A stretch of 64,000 nt of DNA from Cololabis saira (GCF_033807715.1 NC_084596.1:37984958-38048957), one strand, 5' to 3'. Positions 18,454 to 33,269 are shown, numbered from the stretch's first letter. The notes: a model not told the origin generated them from the letters alone. Numbers and translations: made by a program.

Positions 18454-21400
18454 CTATGGGATGACGAGAAAGGTTGCGGAGGGGGCAGAAACAAGAAAGT
18501 GCAGTGAGGCAAGGTTAGTCATGTTAACACCTGAATCAAATCAGACTGATGCCTTCTAGTGCATCTAATCATATAGTGTGTCTATTCATACTGTACTGCA
18601 ATTTTTTAGGGTTACCTCACCGGGGTCCAGATATCTCTCCAAAGGTTGGTATATTTTCATGAAGTATACCAACCAGGATTCTTCAGATCTACTGTAACGC
18701 AGACCTCGACAGAACATCCTTTCAGCCCACCGCAATAAACCTTTACAATGAATCTTTGAACAATTAATTTCCCGTTGGGGATAAATAAAGTATTTTTGAA
18801 TTGAATGAAAAACTGAGTTCATTTAGTGCTTTCATTTGGGAATTCTGTCACCCTTCCTGATCAGTAAATTCACAATGTGGTTCAAGATTCTTAACACTCC
18901 TTTGTGGAAGCTTTCTTTTCTTTTTTTGTTGACTTATGGTCATTCTTTCCCATGTCTAGTTAAGGTTTGGGGAGCACCACAGTTTAAAACGCCAACGTTT
19001 GCGTCCGTTTCAGTGACTGAATATCCAACTGTGATGACCTGAAACCGGACTGATCTGGTTCAGAACTGCTGGGATCTTGTATAAATGTACCAGTATGTAC
19101 ATTTGTGGTTGATATATACAAACACTCTTCTGGCTCCACAGCATTATGTATTGCACTGTGTTTGGACTGAGTAGCAAAAAGATATCACAACTGAAAAGAC
19201 AAGAATCCTTTTTTTTTCCGAAGTATGATATTTAAAAATCTTCATCAACGTTCAACCCGCAAGGAGATCTGTTTTTGATATAAATGTATCCACACAGTTG
19301 TGACATTTCTCTGCTTTGTTTGAATAGCATTTACAAATCAAGCTTCACACAAAGAATGTAGCTCAAAAGCAAGAGAAAAAGACAAATTCTCACTTATGTA
19401 AAGCTCAGATCTGCAAGTTCGTAATTGCAACCAAGTAACCTTTCCTGCTGAACTCAAAAGTCATCTGCAAAATTGCTTCAACCGATTTAGACAGACATTA
19501 GCATTTTTATTATTAGATTATTATAGAGAATAAAATGCAGTAAAGAAAAAAACAAAGGATAAAAACAAAGGACTCAGCTGCTGGAGGAAGTAAATGCTGC
19601 AAGTTTGCATCCAAACACACATCACTTCCCATCTGCGCAATATTAACTGCAGGGAGTTCCTCTGAAGAACATGTTTTCCACTCAACAACCGTTTCCTCAT
19701 GGGCTCTCTTAGTGTTTTCCACCTATAGTTTCCCTTAGGGTGAACCAACCAAGTCAGAGAGCAGCACACAAGTCCCCTGTTATCCATTATAAAACAGTGC
19801 TCGTTAAGTGGCTGCTAATTTGTCCTGTGGTCACCCTCATACGTCACACTGCATCTTGGGGAATATCGTCACTACTGCTGGTAAACGTCCCACAAGAGCT
19901 GATGAAATGAGATGTGCAAACCGCTTCCTGAGAAGTCATTTAGAAAAATAAAATACTGATTTAATGGGCTTCAGCCTTATAATAACCTGCAAGAACGCAG
20001 CATTTTACATTAACTGGAAAAACAGCAACACTTTGATCCACTTAAATGTGTTACTTTGAAACAAAAGGAGTAATTAGTTCAATATAATTGAATGTTCTGT
20101 TTCTGTAGTGGTTTAATTGCTTTTTTTCCTAATTGACTGCTTAGAGTTCATGCAGCTCTCACAAGTTAATGTCATCTACTCGTGCAAAGTTACCAGTTAA
20201 AAATTGGGAAGCGACCAATTGAAAATGAGGAAATACATTTAGTGTGCTCAAAAATTGATTTTAACCATTTAATCAAAAACCTCCTCTATTCTGTATTTAA
20301 ACATCTATCATGAATCAGCACTAATAATACATTTGATGCTAATCATGATGCAACATTTGACTTAAAGTCAGAAATATTACGTTCTTAAGGGAATAATGGT
20401 ATTTATTGGATCGCAAATAATTCCTTTGTTTTTGGACAAAGTCTCATTGCGAGTCTTCCTCATTTTGTATGCACTGCATCCATAAGAACAGTGTCCCTCT
20501 GCCCAAGAAAGATTTATACGAGCATGATAGCTTTGCTGAAAGGTAAATAAATAACTTCCAACTCGAGGCCATGACTCAGAATAAGCAATGCAGTGAAGAT
20601 ATCCATCTCAGAAAAGTAGCCATTTTGATGCAGACTTGTAGTTGTTTCATGCTCCAGAAAACCAGTCACTCGTGTTTTGACACTGATGAGAGCCGAAAAA
20701 ACAGCCAGATAACAAAGTCATGAAGGTTATTTTAATTTGGTTTGGAGATTTCTAACTTTTTCAAGTAACTTTTGGAGAGTGCGAGCGATATACTTGGCGA
20801 GAGAAGTTAGAAGGATCTAGAGACGAGGGTGTAATAAAATATGTCAAGTTGTTTTGTTTCATCGATGTAAAAGCAGAGTTTGACTGTGGACAGCAACTTG
20901 AAATTGTTGTAGCCTGAAGCAGGGATAACCTCAGGTTGTCAAAGTTACACTCGAGTGCTTATAATTTTAATGTTCCACAATAAATATCATAAAATAAGGA
21001 ACTCTGCAGGCGTTGTGCTGCCAACAATCGTCTCACGGCCTTTACACTCAACTCCTAGTACCGATGAGGAACACAAAAAGAAAAAGAGAACATGCTCTCT
21101 GCCTTTCCAGTGCTGAGCAATAAAGATGGTAAAAAAAGACTGAATACTGTAAACTGGTGATAAGCTTGGCTAGAAAAAGAAATTATTAAATTAAGATGAA
21201 TAGCTGGGTGGGATATGTATAAACATTTTTAAAACCTTCATCTGTGCATGAAGAAAATATATGGACCATAAAAAGAAAGAAATATTCCAAAGTGCTTACA
21301 GGAGCTAAAGAGTGATGCTTGCATTTCTTGACTGATCAGTGACGACTGCGCCAATAACCACACGACGAGTCTATATAACCTGTATGGATTTCTTGTACTG

Positions 21401-21779
21401 CAAGCAGCAGCAGACACATTTGCATGTCTCTTCCGCTGTTTCACCATCATGAAACTAGTCAGAGACCTATGATGAACACAGCAGCACACCATCAAATGGA
21501 TCTCCTTTTTCTCCCTCAGAAGTCGGACTCAGCTGTGAGTACTATCAGATAGCTCTGTCAAACAAACAGATATCTGATCATTTAAACAATTATTGGTAGT
21601 TTTTTTCTAAATTAAAATGCTGTATTTTTTAATTCTCTGATTGCCAGTCAAATGCTGTTTCCTCCTTACTTTTAAAAACCTTCCAATAGGATTGTGAGCA
21701 AATCAGAGCTGTTGTTTCACTGCACTAACAAGTCAGAGGCTTTGCGTCGGAGCTGGAAGTTCTGTGAAGTTCTTCTTAC
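18454..21779. other. astn1 intron with a retroposon tail and a small hairpin
   Basis: A 10-bp perfect inverted repeat, GGTTGGTATA and TATACCAACC, lies at 18644-18653 and 18665-18674. At 18760-18812 the string AATTTCCCGTTGGGGATAAA followed by TAAAGTATTTTTGAATTGAA is the common 3' tail of teleost LINEs. The rest shows no exon or element. Confidence 0.5.
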
Positions 21780-21854
21780 CTGAAAATGCGATCAGAGGGT
21801 TGTTCTCCCATTACAAGATCAAAACCGCGCTGGAAGATGGTGTAAGGCCAGGGA
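21780..21854 (-). CDS. astn1: astn1 exon: ectodomain ([13 protein letters not shown])
   Basis: A 75-nt exon follows acceptor CGCTAG. The first base completes a glycine codon, then [20 protein letters not shown] and DRIF follow, with the last two bases (AG) opening an arginine codon. The donor is GTAAGA. The residues match the start of the astrotactin ectodomain region after the first EGF-like module. A poly(A)-rich stretch just upstream on the plus strand (21864-21877) corresponds to a T-rich polypyrimidine tract close to the acceptor on the coding strand. The family call is firm; the exact acceptor is fixed by phase and homology together. Confidence 0.93.
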
Positions 21855-23775
21855 CTAGCGTGGAAAAAAAAAAAAAAGAATAGATCAGAAGAAAAGACAA
21901 AAAAGAGGAAAGAGAATAAAACCAAGTGTTGCAGTCAAAGCCACAGAGGTGTTAAATTTTTCAGCATACCCATCGCCTTATCTAAACCCTCCGAAATCAC
22001 AAACCATGTTTCAATGTCTGCCTTCCGAGTCATTCCCATCTCCGGAGCTCCTCCGTTCACGAGCGACATTACGACGTGCGCTATGTGTCAACATCCTGAC
22101 TGAAAAATGTGTTTTGGCTGCATCTGACATACAATTTGACTTCGGCTCATATTTATTTGTAAGAGGGCACAACAAGGCGAGGCAGAAAGGGATGAAAAGG
22201 CACGGAGAAAATGGGACAGACGGAAGCTGGTGGAAGGAGCAGAGACTAGTAAAAAGGACAAAGAGCGGGAGCAAGAAGAACATCGCGGGAATGAGACGGG
22301 GCCAAGAGGCAGGAGTGAGAGAGGGAGAATGATTGAGATTAATGGGAAGTGGCAGCTCAGGGACTTAACAGTCTGCAAAGTGAGAGTGTAAAGAGGGAAA
22401 GTGACAGGGGCCCGATGTCATCCTGAGCAAACTCCCTCAGTACTGTAAGCAAAAAGAGCATTGGGGAAAAGAGGAGAGGCTTCCACGCCACAGGCTCCGA
22501 CCATTAAAAATTTAAGCCACCCCAGGGCGCCCACTCTGTTACACAGTGATGTGGACACAGAGTGAGCACCGGGGGAAAAAGATACACATGTGTACTATTG
22601 TGTGAGCTTGCAAAATTATTCAGATGTCGCATAAAATGCCTACAAACACCCACATTTTTCTCATGTCAGGGACACCATCAAAACAGAAAGAAAATGGCAT
22701 AATGTGCCTGTGGCAAGCGGCTGACATCACGGGTTAAGAATTTAGCACATTTACACTGAGAGGTCTTCAGTACAGAACCCCGCGGCAAACGCATTATAAA
22801 CGTCAGATGGGGTTTACTGTAGATAGACTTAACGTTTCCTTAAAAGGTGTTCTGGGGAGTTTTAGGCCAAAAGCAGCTTCTTGCAAGAACTTTATAGTCC
22901 TCATCTTAGTGATATAACACACATACCAGTGGCGTTTGAATTTTTGCATGAAGGGAATAAAGTTCTGTCAAACCTCTTGGACAAACACAATATGTTCTGG
23001 AAGAGCCCCCTGGGTTACAGATGTACAGTATCTACCCTTTTACTCAAGGACAGATGGTATATACTTATGCAACCTTTACCACAAGCTGATTCTGGGACAG
23101 CAGTGGTGAGCACATGTCAAGGACATTTGAAGCAAGCAAATTTATACGCAAATATATGTTTAGCAAACTTGCAGGGACACTCTGAAAAGGCTTTGTTTGT
23201 TTGTTCTTCTTAGGCTAAAGATAACAAGTCAGCACCAATTATTGCTGAGAAAAGAAAAACATGTGACCAGTGTCAGTAGATGAAGATCAAACATATAACT
23301 GTATATATGACAGCTGCAAGGTGGTGGGCAACATTATTTGCGATCAGATTTATTCCCACAGTATGATCAGTATTTAGATGTGAGCCCTTATTTGTGGTAA
23401 AGTGGGTTCATATGGCTTTTTTCAATGTTAATAAAGGAAAACATAAAAAAAAATAAAAGACAGACAATGGGAATAATCCATTCCCATTATGAAACATTAC
23501 CTTTTGATTTGAGCAAACTGTTACTACAGTATATAATAGCAATCATGAAATATTTACGTAAATATTTCAGATATTTGTTAAGCTTAAGTATTCGCTGTTT
23601 ACAAATCTGCAGAGTTAAGTGATCTTGGCACTGATGAGATTTGTTATTTTGATTCATCTTAGCAAATATACTTTACAGTCTGTCGAGAAAGATGATTCCT
23701 TTGTTGTTCGGAAGGTTCATTTTGGCATCATGATGAGCAATCACAGCATCTTATGAGGCCATTACCATAACTTAC
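21855..23775. other. astn1 intron, no feature seen
   Basis: 1921 bp between two short exons. Apart from an A-rich run next to the exon at 21864-21877 I see nothing to annotate. The open frames near 21949-22332 are not supported by any family match. Confidence 0.5.
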
Positions 23776-23860
23776 CCCTGATTGGGCCCCCACTCGCTGC
23801 GGATGCAGAGATGTTTGTGGACTGGGTCCTTCATGTAGCCGTCAAGGCAAAGGCATTCCC
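23776..23860 (-). CDS. astn1: astn1 exon: second half of EGF-like module
   Basis: This short 85-nt exon follows acceptor CTGCAG. It completes the split glycine codon and reads [18 protein letters not shown], then IRSEWGPNQ, ending two bases into a glycine codon before donor GTAAGT. The cysteine spacing finishes the EGF-like module begun in the previous exon, 9.4 kb away. The length is not a multiple of three, so skipping would shift the frame. The phase pattern (1 in, 2 out) matches the next exon exactly. The exon is too short to stand out as an open frame and was found by matching the family sequence. Confidence 0.93.
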
Positions 23861-26800
23861 CTGCAGACACAAAGGCAGCGATTCAGACGTGTTCGTCAGA
23901 GATAAGCCTCTTTTATTCTTTAATTTGATGGAAAATTCCCTTTGCTCCTCTGCTACCTAATCCATAATGGACCTTTTGAGATAGTCAGGGCACTCATGAG
24001 CTCACTTGTTGCCCCTAAAAAAACCACTCACAAAGTTTTCCACTAGGAGCATGTGTTATCAATTCTTTCAGTACAATGCACCTGCTCTATAATGCAAATA
24101 TGGCCAATGGCAACCGAAGAAAATGATGGCGTGCATGCCACTGTGCAGTGGATGGTTCTGAATACAGAGTGAAATGCTGACTTTCTGCACCTGCAACTGG
24201 CTTGTATAATGTTTTTTACCTCCTTATCGATAATTAGCTTTAATTTTTTTATCCTGCTTAATGGGTTCTTGAATGTCCTCTTCACCAAAGAGCTCCTGTT
24301 TTAAATGCCTTTGCACACATCTAGCCATCACATGAGATGTTCTGGTCACATGAATTAAAGCGCAAACTATAATGATACCACCTGGAGTGCTCTCGGAGCA
24401 GAATTATACGTGCCTAATGATATTTTTTACGACTCAAAAACAGATTGCTTTTCTCACTACTTTCATACGTTTTTTTGTGTTTTCTCTGCACAGAATTCAC
24501 AACATTGCCCCCTACAAAAAAAAAATATATATCTATATATATATTTTTAGTTTTTTTTTCCTCACACTTTACGCACCCTGATACCCTTTACCTTAAATAT
24601 TCTTATCTATAATTCTTTCTGATCTCCTCAGACAGCGCTCTCCTTTGCTCTCTCTGGTTTCTCTGGTCTATGTTCAGTGTGGTGAACACCGTGATACCAA
24701 ACAGTGATGACTTTTCATCCTTTAAATAGACACTCAGTAATTGCAAGACCGAAGACTCCTGTGATGTTAATTACAGGACACTCTTTGTCACCATGGTCAT
24801 TTTTTTCCAGTATTTTCTAGGATTACCAACTAATTAACAAAGTTGAGAAACAAAATGACTTAATCCAAGCAGTAATCTCACAATACTTACATACGTGATA
24901 CTGGATATACAGATCAAATTATGCTTGATAGAGAAAAATAAAATTTATCTCGCATGTCCAGTACCAGAGGGACAAAAACAATGTCCACACTTTGAACAGG
25001 CATCACTTATCAGCATGTTGCCAGCACAAAGAACAGTGTCGCATCAGCTTATTGTTCTGCTTTCAGCACCCAGGAGAATTGTCAGCATTGACTTTGCTCA
25101 GTATGATTGATGGGGCTGCACCTTTGCTTTTGAGGGTTACTCAGGGGTGACGTGTACAACATGAACTGCTCATGCTCAATGGGAGACGAAGTGAGAAGAA
25201 CGGATCCTGGGCTTTTATACACGCTTGTTAATGGAAAAGGTCAACTGTCAGTACCAGCCAGGCTGAAGGAAATCACAGTCACTGATTCTCCTGCTGATGG
25301 TCATGAATGAAGAGGAAATGCATTTGAGCCGTTTGTCTTTCTACATTTGTCTGTATTTAATACTGTAGTTGTAAAAGTATCTGTTTGATCCTGTGATATG
25401 AGCCGAAGCAAACACTGAGTCAGGTCCAGCAAAGCCTGGGAGTAAAATCTAATTTTGAGTAACAGAAAGATGAATCTCACTCGAGGTAAAAGATTACGCT
25501 GTAAAAACAGAAAACAAAAACACCCCATGATGTGAATTAAACAAAAAAGAGCTGGAAACATTAGACAATCTTATCATTAGTATCAACAGGTCCCATCTAC
25601 ATGCAAATGTAACCAGTTTTAAAAATAAAACACACACTTAAGTGGGTGTTTTTCACAGCTGTGGAGATGCAGATTTCTGTGGCAGGTATGTGGATGGCTA
25701 ACAGGTGAAAATAAAATAAACAAAACAGCTGGTTTAAATGTATAAATAATTTTCAACATATGGCAGTTACAGGCACAGCTGCTCCTGAAGATTTTGATCT
25801 ATGAACATAAAATTATACTATACAATAAAACCTATAATATACAACCCTCATATGTATATTATAATATATATGTCAAAGGAAAAAAATATGATGAAATATG
25901 CTCATTGATCCTCAAATGGATACTTTTCTTCATCAAAATCCTATTCTGACGAAAAGCTGTTGCAACTGCCGAATGTATCTTCCAACATCGTGCTTGCAAA
26001 CTTTTTTGCCCCGTTTTCTCTTTGCAGCTATTTTAAGATAATTTCCTGGCTGGCGCATGTTTAATTTTTCTCTCGTCCTATCTTGTCCTACCTGTGAACA
26101 TAACCAGCACTTACAAATGTTACCGAACCTTTTTCTATGAGTGTTGCTGCTGGTCAGTCATCATCCTTTTTTTCCAGCATATTGTAAGTATCATCTTTCT
26201 TTCACACAATATGGATTTGGTATGCCCTCGTTTGTAGCCATTGTAAAGTAAAATATTGCCTAAATCACCACAATTGAAACGTTTCTTCATGATTATTATG
26301 CGCTTTGCCAACACTTAACCTGGTTCTGCCTCCAACCTACAGATGATGCAGCTCTAAACTTTGCACTTACTACTTTGGCTCCAGTTTAATGTGCAATGAA
26401 AAAGCTGACAGAGAAGTACATTTTACAATTTTAGATATTATCACAAACTGCAGCTAAAAAAAAACATGTTGAAGCTGTAATTGCGATTAGGCGAACAGCT
26501 GCTGCTCACCGTTAAATGCCTCATCTTACGTTATTTGCCGTCTCACTGCACTTTCAGGTCGTGCTGTTCAGTTCCGACTTGTTTTTCACTTGCAAGGTGT
26601 AACCTTCTCTAATTGCTCTACATGCAGGCTCTGAACCAGGTTTGAGACGTCACACTCTATTTTCACTGCATTTCCTCCTGCTATTTGACACCTCACGAAA
26701 CACATACTTTATTTAGGTCAAAAGAGCAAAATTCACGGATCACCTTTAATAAGGCTGTGCCTCAAGCTCCGTCATGTGAGTAACATGACCCTCAGCAGTT

Positions 26801-29800
26801 TTTTTGTTCCCTTCATGCACTTGGTCTCATGTACACAAAACTGTCCAGCTGAATGCAGCAACATCAATAAAGCCAACATGTTAATTGCTGAAGCATGCAT
26901 CTCCAGAGGAAAAACATCCCCCTCTGTATGTCATGAGTGCCCCGCACAACCTCTAGAGTAGATGCCGCGAAGGTGGTGAAAACAGCACCGAAAGCATCCA
27001 GGTCTTGAGGTGTTCAGGAAAGGAAATGCTGCGTGTTAAATCATCTGCTGCCTCTTTTAATGTCTCGCACGAGCAGCACTGATACTGTCACAACCCATCT
27101 CAGTTTTCATCAGTATCTTCTGCAGCAGAGGAGAGGATTGGATTTAAGCTATCTATAGCACCTCTGCAATCTCCTGATACACACACACACACACTTACCA
27201 CTCCCATATGTGCGAACAAGACTGCTGACAAACCCACACATAATCATGCATATGAGGTGCGACTATTAAATAACATGACTAATACTGTAATTCAATTTCA
27301 AGGAAGAAAACTTCAATTTCACTTTGTTAGTGTTATAAATGAGTTTCAGGGACTTTATGAGGTAATGACTGTAGAAAGAGGCGACAGCTGTGGGAAATAC
27401 TTTCTACTCTTTATGATGAAACATGGCAGCACATTCAGGACTCAGTGAGCCCGTTTTTGGTCTACAAATGCATCAAAGTACAAGACTATTCTACTTTCAC
27501 ACTTAACTGCAGAAATGTGACTTTTTCTAGCTGATTTTGAGCAGCAAGTGATTTTTCAGAGTCCTGTGGGTCAATGGGGTGGAGTTTTCTCACCCATCAC
27601 GTGGACATTTCTATGAACTGAACTCTAGATAAACTGAACAAAACTTTTATTTTAACAAAGTCTTATGAAAAACAAAAAGGCTTTTTGTCTCAAAGCTTTT
27701 GAAGGAGTGGGCAGAGTGCAGGTTTGGGTGTGTTGGAGATTGTGAGATCATTCCAAGAAGAGCAGGCATCAGATGCACTCGTCCAGCTTTTTGATCCATT
27801 TAAAAAGGTCTCAGATCTTACTCTGTATGGCCCAGAGGACGGTTAGGCTGCTAAATAATAGATGCAAAATAAGGAAGCCATTTCCACTTCTCTTTACAGT
27901 GAGATTTCTTGTTCCACTAATTATATTTGTGATGGACTTGGTAAGGTTTCCAAGAACAGCATAAAAAGCTAAAAGTGTCATTAAGTCAATTTTTTTTTTT
28001 ATTGTTATAAGTGAAGTAAACGCATTCATTTTTACTGGCTATGAAATAATGAAATCTAGAGAAGCATAATCTTAATTGTTTCAGTAAGGTTGCCCAGGAC
28101 TGTTTTTTTTTTATTATGACAGTAGTGTAGAAGTCTCAGAAATCTCTCCATCAAGTATGATACATTCAGCATTACAGGGTTAACTGCACCTTGGTGCTAC
28201 TTATGCTCTGAGTTCTAATAGAAAGTTGTTTAGATCGGCTTATTTAGATTTCCCATGGAGTGCTTTTGTATTTGTGAGGAGTTTGTGCTTAAAAACTTAT
28301 ATGCTACTGGCAAGTCTGTTTATCTTGATCTTGCTTAACCTTCAGCTGTGTTCTTCAAAGTCATAAAAAATCCATGTGAATGTTGCTTCAACAGTTTGGT
28401 AATACTTTATGCCACTTCTGCTTACATCTACTGATGATCAATCAATCAAGTGTGTTTGATAAACAAGTTACTGCAGTCCCCCTGAATGACACAGACCATA
28501 CTTTAAAAAAAGAAAAAGCCCAATGTTTTCTAGATTGTGCATTATATTTATTTTTACTCTCCCTCTTTGTTTGACTTCCAGTTTGACTTCCTCGACAACC
28601 AGTCCTGCCCACAACATCCTCGCTCTTCTGTTATTGTTCACTTTTCTGAACTGATAAGACAGAATACAGCAGAACTGTCAGGCACACAGAGCTCCCTCAC
28701 AAGCGCAAGTCCGTATCTAAAGCCTATCATTTCTAGATGCTGCACTGATGCAAAGTACAAAGAGTCTCAAAGTCACAAAAAGGTATCTATAGTTTCTTTA
28801 AACACTAGGTCTAAAAGCCTCCATTTTTTTTAACCTTTTTTCATTTTTTAATGCAACTAGACAACATATGTTTATATCTGTCGATGTGTCTATGACACTA
28901 CGAATTCCTTTTAGACTACATAGAATCAAGTCAAGTGTTTTTTGTTCCTTTTAGTTTTTTAGTTATTTAGGGGGAAAAAGAACCTAAGGTGGCCAAGGAC
29001 CTCGCACAGGCTACAAATAAAAGCAGTGAAAAGAAAAATATGCAGCATTACAACGACTCTGTGATATGTAAGACCTCAGAACTGACAGAGGGTGTGACTT
29101 GTACTTTGTGTACTCAAAATTATTATTTAAAAATCATTCATTTATTCTGGGTTTTTCATGGATGGTTCAGGGGTTAAAGTCTGTCACACATGTCAGAGTG
29201 AATGGCTACAACATGGATGGGTCACCAGTTCAGCAGAGAATCAGGCAGAAACAGAAGAAGCAGCGGCCACGCATGTTCAGAGCAGCAGCGTAGATCGTTA
29301 GTTAGAATGTCAAAGCCAGGTTTACATGTGCTACACGATGTACAGTTCTAATTCTTCACTCCAAACCAGGTCTATTTCTGTTTTTTCTTCTCTTTGCCAA
29401 TACAGAAGCTTACTCTTAACACCTCCACATTAGCAGAGAACGAGACACATTTAACACCTTGCTTTGAAACTCTTTGCTGATCAAATCAGCAAAAATAGAG
29501 ATGTTATGAAATCATCTCTCATCCATAATATCTTTAATATTGTCTCAATACAGTTTATTAGAAAATAAGTCAGAGGCCACTTTCAGACATGACATCTGTA
29601 TCATCAGCCGTGTAAAATACTATTATTGTTTTAATCGTACATTCAAAAAATTTGTCACTTCTCATGTCTCTCTTCTTTGTAAAAAAGAAGGAAAAGCGGC
29701 TAATTATTTTAGGTAAATCCAAGGGGAAGTGTGCCTTCCAGAACGCTTGGAAAACACATCTTGTGCTGTGATGAAAGTGATACATATATTTTTACTAAGT

Positions 29801-31073
29801 CTGAGTATTTAGGGGTTACAAGCAGCAGGAAAGCACCAAGAGGTCGATCACACACCAACACCTTAAACTGCCACCAGATTTAAAGGACACCTGAAACGAA
29901 CTTTGCCATACTGTACATTTTAAACAGTGATAAAAGATAGCTTGAGAATAATCCCACCATGGTGTTTTATATCAAAAGTCCATTACAGAGTGAAACATAC
30001 TGGTAGTTGGAAAACAGGGTTTTCACACAAGAGATAGTTTTCCAAGTTATCAAAACATTACAAGATAATGTAATTCAGTTGTAGAGGCTCTTACTTTCCC
30101 TTTGTCAATTTGGAGGTTGGGAAGACCAAAATAAATGTAAATGAAGATAAGCGATTAAAAACAAAAACTTGTTAAACAACAAAATATGCTGCTACTCTGT
30201 TTTCTCAACACAATCTTGTGTTGATGTGGAATGCACATGTGGTTGAGGTCTCGAATAAAACATGATGTAGCTGCACATGGCTTTCTTCAAGTTTAAAGAC
30301 GGACATGGTGAAGGACTACAGACACCCGGCTGTAACCAGCTGTAACGCTAGTTAACTGAATGAAGCTTTATCATTGGCTAAAATGGAAAACTGTTTGTTT
30401 CGTACACATATTTCATCATATATATTTTCTTAATACATAAATGTATGGATTATTTATTAATCCTTTTGCACATATGACGTCCCATCAATTATGACTCATT
30501 TACATCTACTTTTATATTTCATTACACGGCTGGATTTATTAATGCTTCCTCCAGCATGGCATTGAGCCACTCTAATTAATTTCTTACTCATACATATATA
30601 GTTTATCACCGCGGCCCTGGTACTCACCCACATAACGCCACAAAACAAAGCTAAAAGAAAGCAAAGGAACAATCAACTCCACATTATGGGCTGAGAATTA
30701 AAAATGAATAAATAAATACATCTAATAAATAAATGCAATATCAGTGCTGACAAATACAGAAATAACGCAGAAAATAATTACACAAAAAGGTTTCCAGATA
30801 TATATTGATAGAGATGGTACCTGCCGGTTCCTGCATCACACTGTGACTCATGAACGTCCTGAAGTTGGTTGCTGTTTTTTCTTTTAACAGTTTGTGAGTC
30901 ACTATTTGCCTCAATAAAAAGCTTCTCCCAGCTATATCTGCAATTTTAATGTATGAAAGAATACTCTTTCTGAAGATACCCTCCCATCTTCCTGGAAGAA
31001 CCCCGACATACAGGACCCCAGCTGAGGAGAAATAAGCAATCTCACTCCAGCTCAAAGCCTCTCGCCTCTCGCA
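23861..31073. other. astn1 intron, mostly featureless
   Basis: About 7.2 kb of AT-rich intron. Only short simple runs are seen: AT runs near 24520-24550 and (AC)n near 27179-27195. No exon, RNA gene or confident transposon was found. Confidence 0.5.
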
Positions 31074-32110
31074 ATGGTCAAGAATCGAACAAGGTCAATG
31101 GAGTTCTTTGCAAGTAAACGGAAAAGTGCTCCTAAACGGGACTCTGTTGTGCTACTGGGAGACTTCAAAGCTCACGTCGGTTACAGCATTATTACCTGGA
31201 AGGGCATGATTAGGAATCATGACCTCTATGATCTGAACCCAGGTGGTGTTCAGTTGCTGGACTTCTGTGCCAGTCATGGTTTGTGCATAACAAACACCTT
31301 TTTCTAATATAAGGGAATACATAAGGCTGCACGTGGCACCAGGAGCCTGAGTCATAGTTTGATGATCAATTTAATAATCATGTCATTGGATTTGCAGCCA
31401 TATATTCTGGGCACTCGAGTGAAGAGAGGAGCTGAGCTGTCAACTGATCACAACAGACCAAAACAAGCTCCTGAAGTGGATGAGGGTGTTGGTCTCTTAA
31501 AGGAGCTTGAGGCAAGAATAAAAAATGAGACTCATTAGCGCTACGACGACCGTCAGGGTTCCTGCAGCCAACAGCAAAGCCGGCACGGGAGCGCTGTTCA
31601 AATCAAGCTCTAAATATGACTTACAATGTTATCTTACCTGGTCAGTAGGAAATGAGCCATGTCAGCATCTGTTTTCATGACTCAAACGCGTATCCAATGT
31701 TTACTCGTGCGCCGCTGAGAACGCGCATGCAGCATCATGTGACGTCACATCCGCAGGACAGCACATTTTGCAGCACACAGCCTGTTCAAGGCAACGGAGA
31801 GATACACTAGAGGGCTCATTCTTTTTGGTTTGGAACGCTTCATCTGACATTATTACTAGAAAACTTAAAACGTATACGAATTCTTTTCATAAATCCTGCC
31901 TCAATCCTGCCTCAAGCTCCTTTAAGAAGGGGGGGGTTCCAAGTACAGGGGAATCACGCTCCTCAGCCTCCTTGGTAAGGTCTATCCATGAGCATTGGGG
32001 AGGAGCATCCGATTGATAATCAACTATTGGATTCAGCAGGAATATCGCGGGTTCTGTCCAGGTCATGGAATGCTGGACCAGTCTACACCCATACTGGAGT
32101 CCTGAAGGAT
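31074..32110 (+). mobile_element. Rex1/Babar-like LINE relic (endonuclease and RT fragments)
   Basis: The first part encodes an endonuclease fragment, [20 protein letters not shown], with [20 protein letters not shown] and, after a stop, RVKRGAELSTDHN. This is the apurinic-endonuclease type domain of teleost non-LTR elements. From about 31917 to 32106 a second part reads KYRGITLLSLLGKVY and continues toward the GFRPGRGTLDQ-like region, both typical of Rex1/Babar RT. The coding between the two parts is missing and replaced by about 350 bp of other sequence. Stops in both parts show the copy is dead. The clade call is from memory of family motifs. Confidence 0.65.
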
Positions 32111-33269
32111 GCGTGGGAGTATGTCAGTGTATTGTATTATTTACTTCTTTTTCTAGGCTTCTGCCTGTTCATTCATTTGTAAAGCTGCACTTTTTCTGAT
32201 TGTCGCACATTAAGTATTAAATGTAGTGTTTTATGAGCTCGCGTGCGTTTCGTCTTGTAGCAAGCATTCTCTCAAGCAGGACAGCAATAAGCTCCATGGG
32301 CCAGTGTAATGGGTAATATCCATTTAATATTTCCGTGCAAACAAATAATTTAATCTTTTTCGAATCTTACGCCAACCAATGCAATGGCCCCGATAATTTA
32401 CACACAGAAGAGAAAACGTTGGTAATTCTTCTTTAGACTATAGAGAGCAAAAAGAATTGCTCACAATAATCAATAATGGCCAAATTCTAACTGGAAATTT
32501 CCTTTCCGGCACTGCTGATACCCACAGTGAGCAAAAGGACTTGAGACGGGTGGAAAATATCGAAGGATAAAGACAATACAACTGAGTGTGCAGAATTGAT
32601 GCCATTTCAGAATAGGCTTTTCACCTGTAGGTACCATCGAAGGTGATAGGGCTCAAATCTTTTCTCAAACCGTCTGAATTGTTTACCCACAGTCTCCACA
32701 GGTGCCTGTAATGTCGATGCATGAGTCAGAGCCCACTTGTGGTGTTTTAATTCACTGGATTCTCTATCCCATTTTTGTGTCCGACTTCCTGTCAGCTCAA
32801 TATTGTGTGTACAAGTTGATGTGGCTTAGCAGGAGTCCAGCAGTAAAATAAACTTTATTAATACTTTATGTTGAGCAGAGTGGACAATCACTTTCTGGAT
32901 GCTTCTAAACCCCTCCAGAGTGAGTGCCTCCAGTGGAAACACTGTCATTGACTAGAATGGCTGCAGCTGGTGCAGCTGTTTCAACAGCACTTCCACACCT
33001 GGTGGGACATGTTTCACATTTACTACTTTGAATCTGGATCTCTTTCAAGTTATTCATGGATTCATATGTAATCTACAACAAAACAAAGTTGAACATCTTC
33101 CACAGCAGCTGCTTACTTTAGAAAAATAAAGAATTCGGTTTGTAAATTCGGGGTCATGATTACCCGGCAGAGAGCCTCAGTGTTGTTCTTTTAAAAAGTT
33201 TGTTCATGGGTTTTTCACACTAACATTACTAGTACATTACTGAGCAATCATGTTGCGGTCAGGACCAAC
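32111..33269. other. astn1 intron, no feature seen
   Basis: Nothing recognised between the LINE relic and the exon at 33270. Confidence 0.45.
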
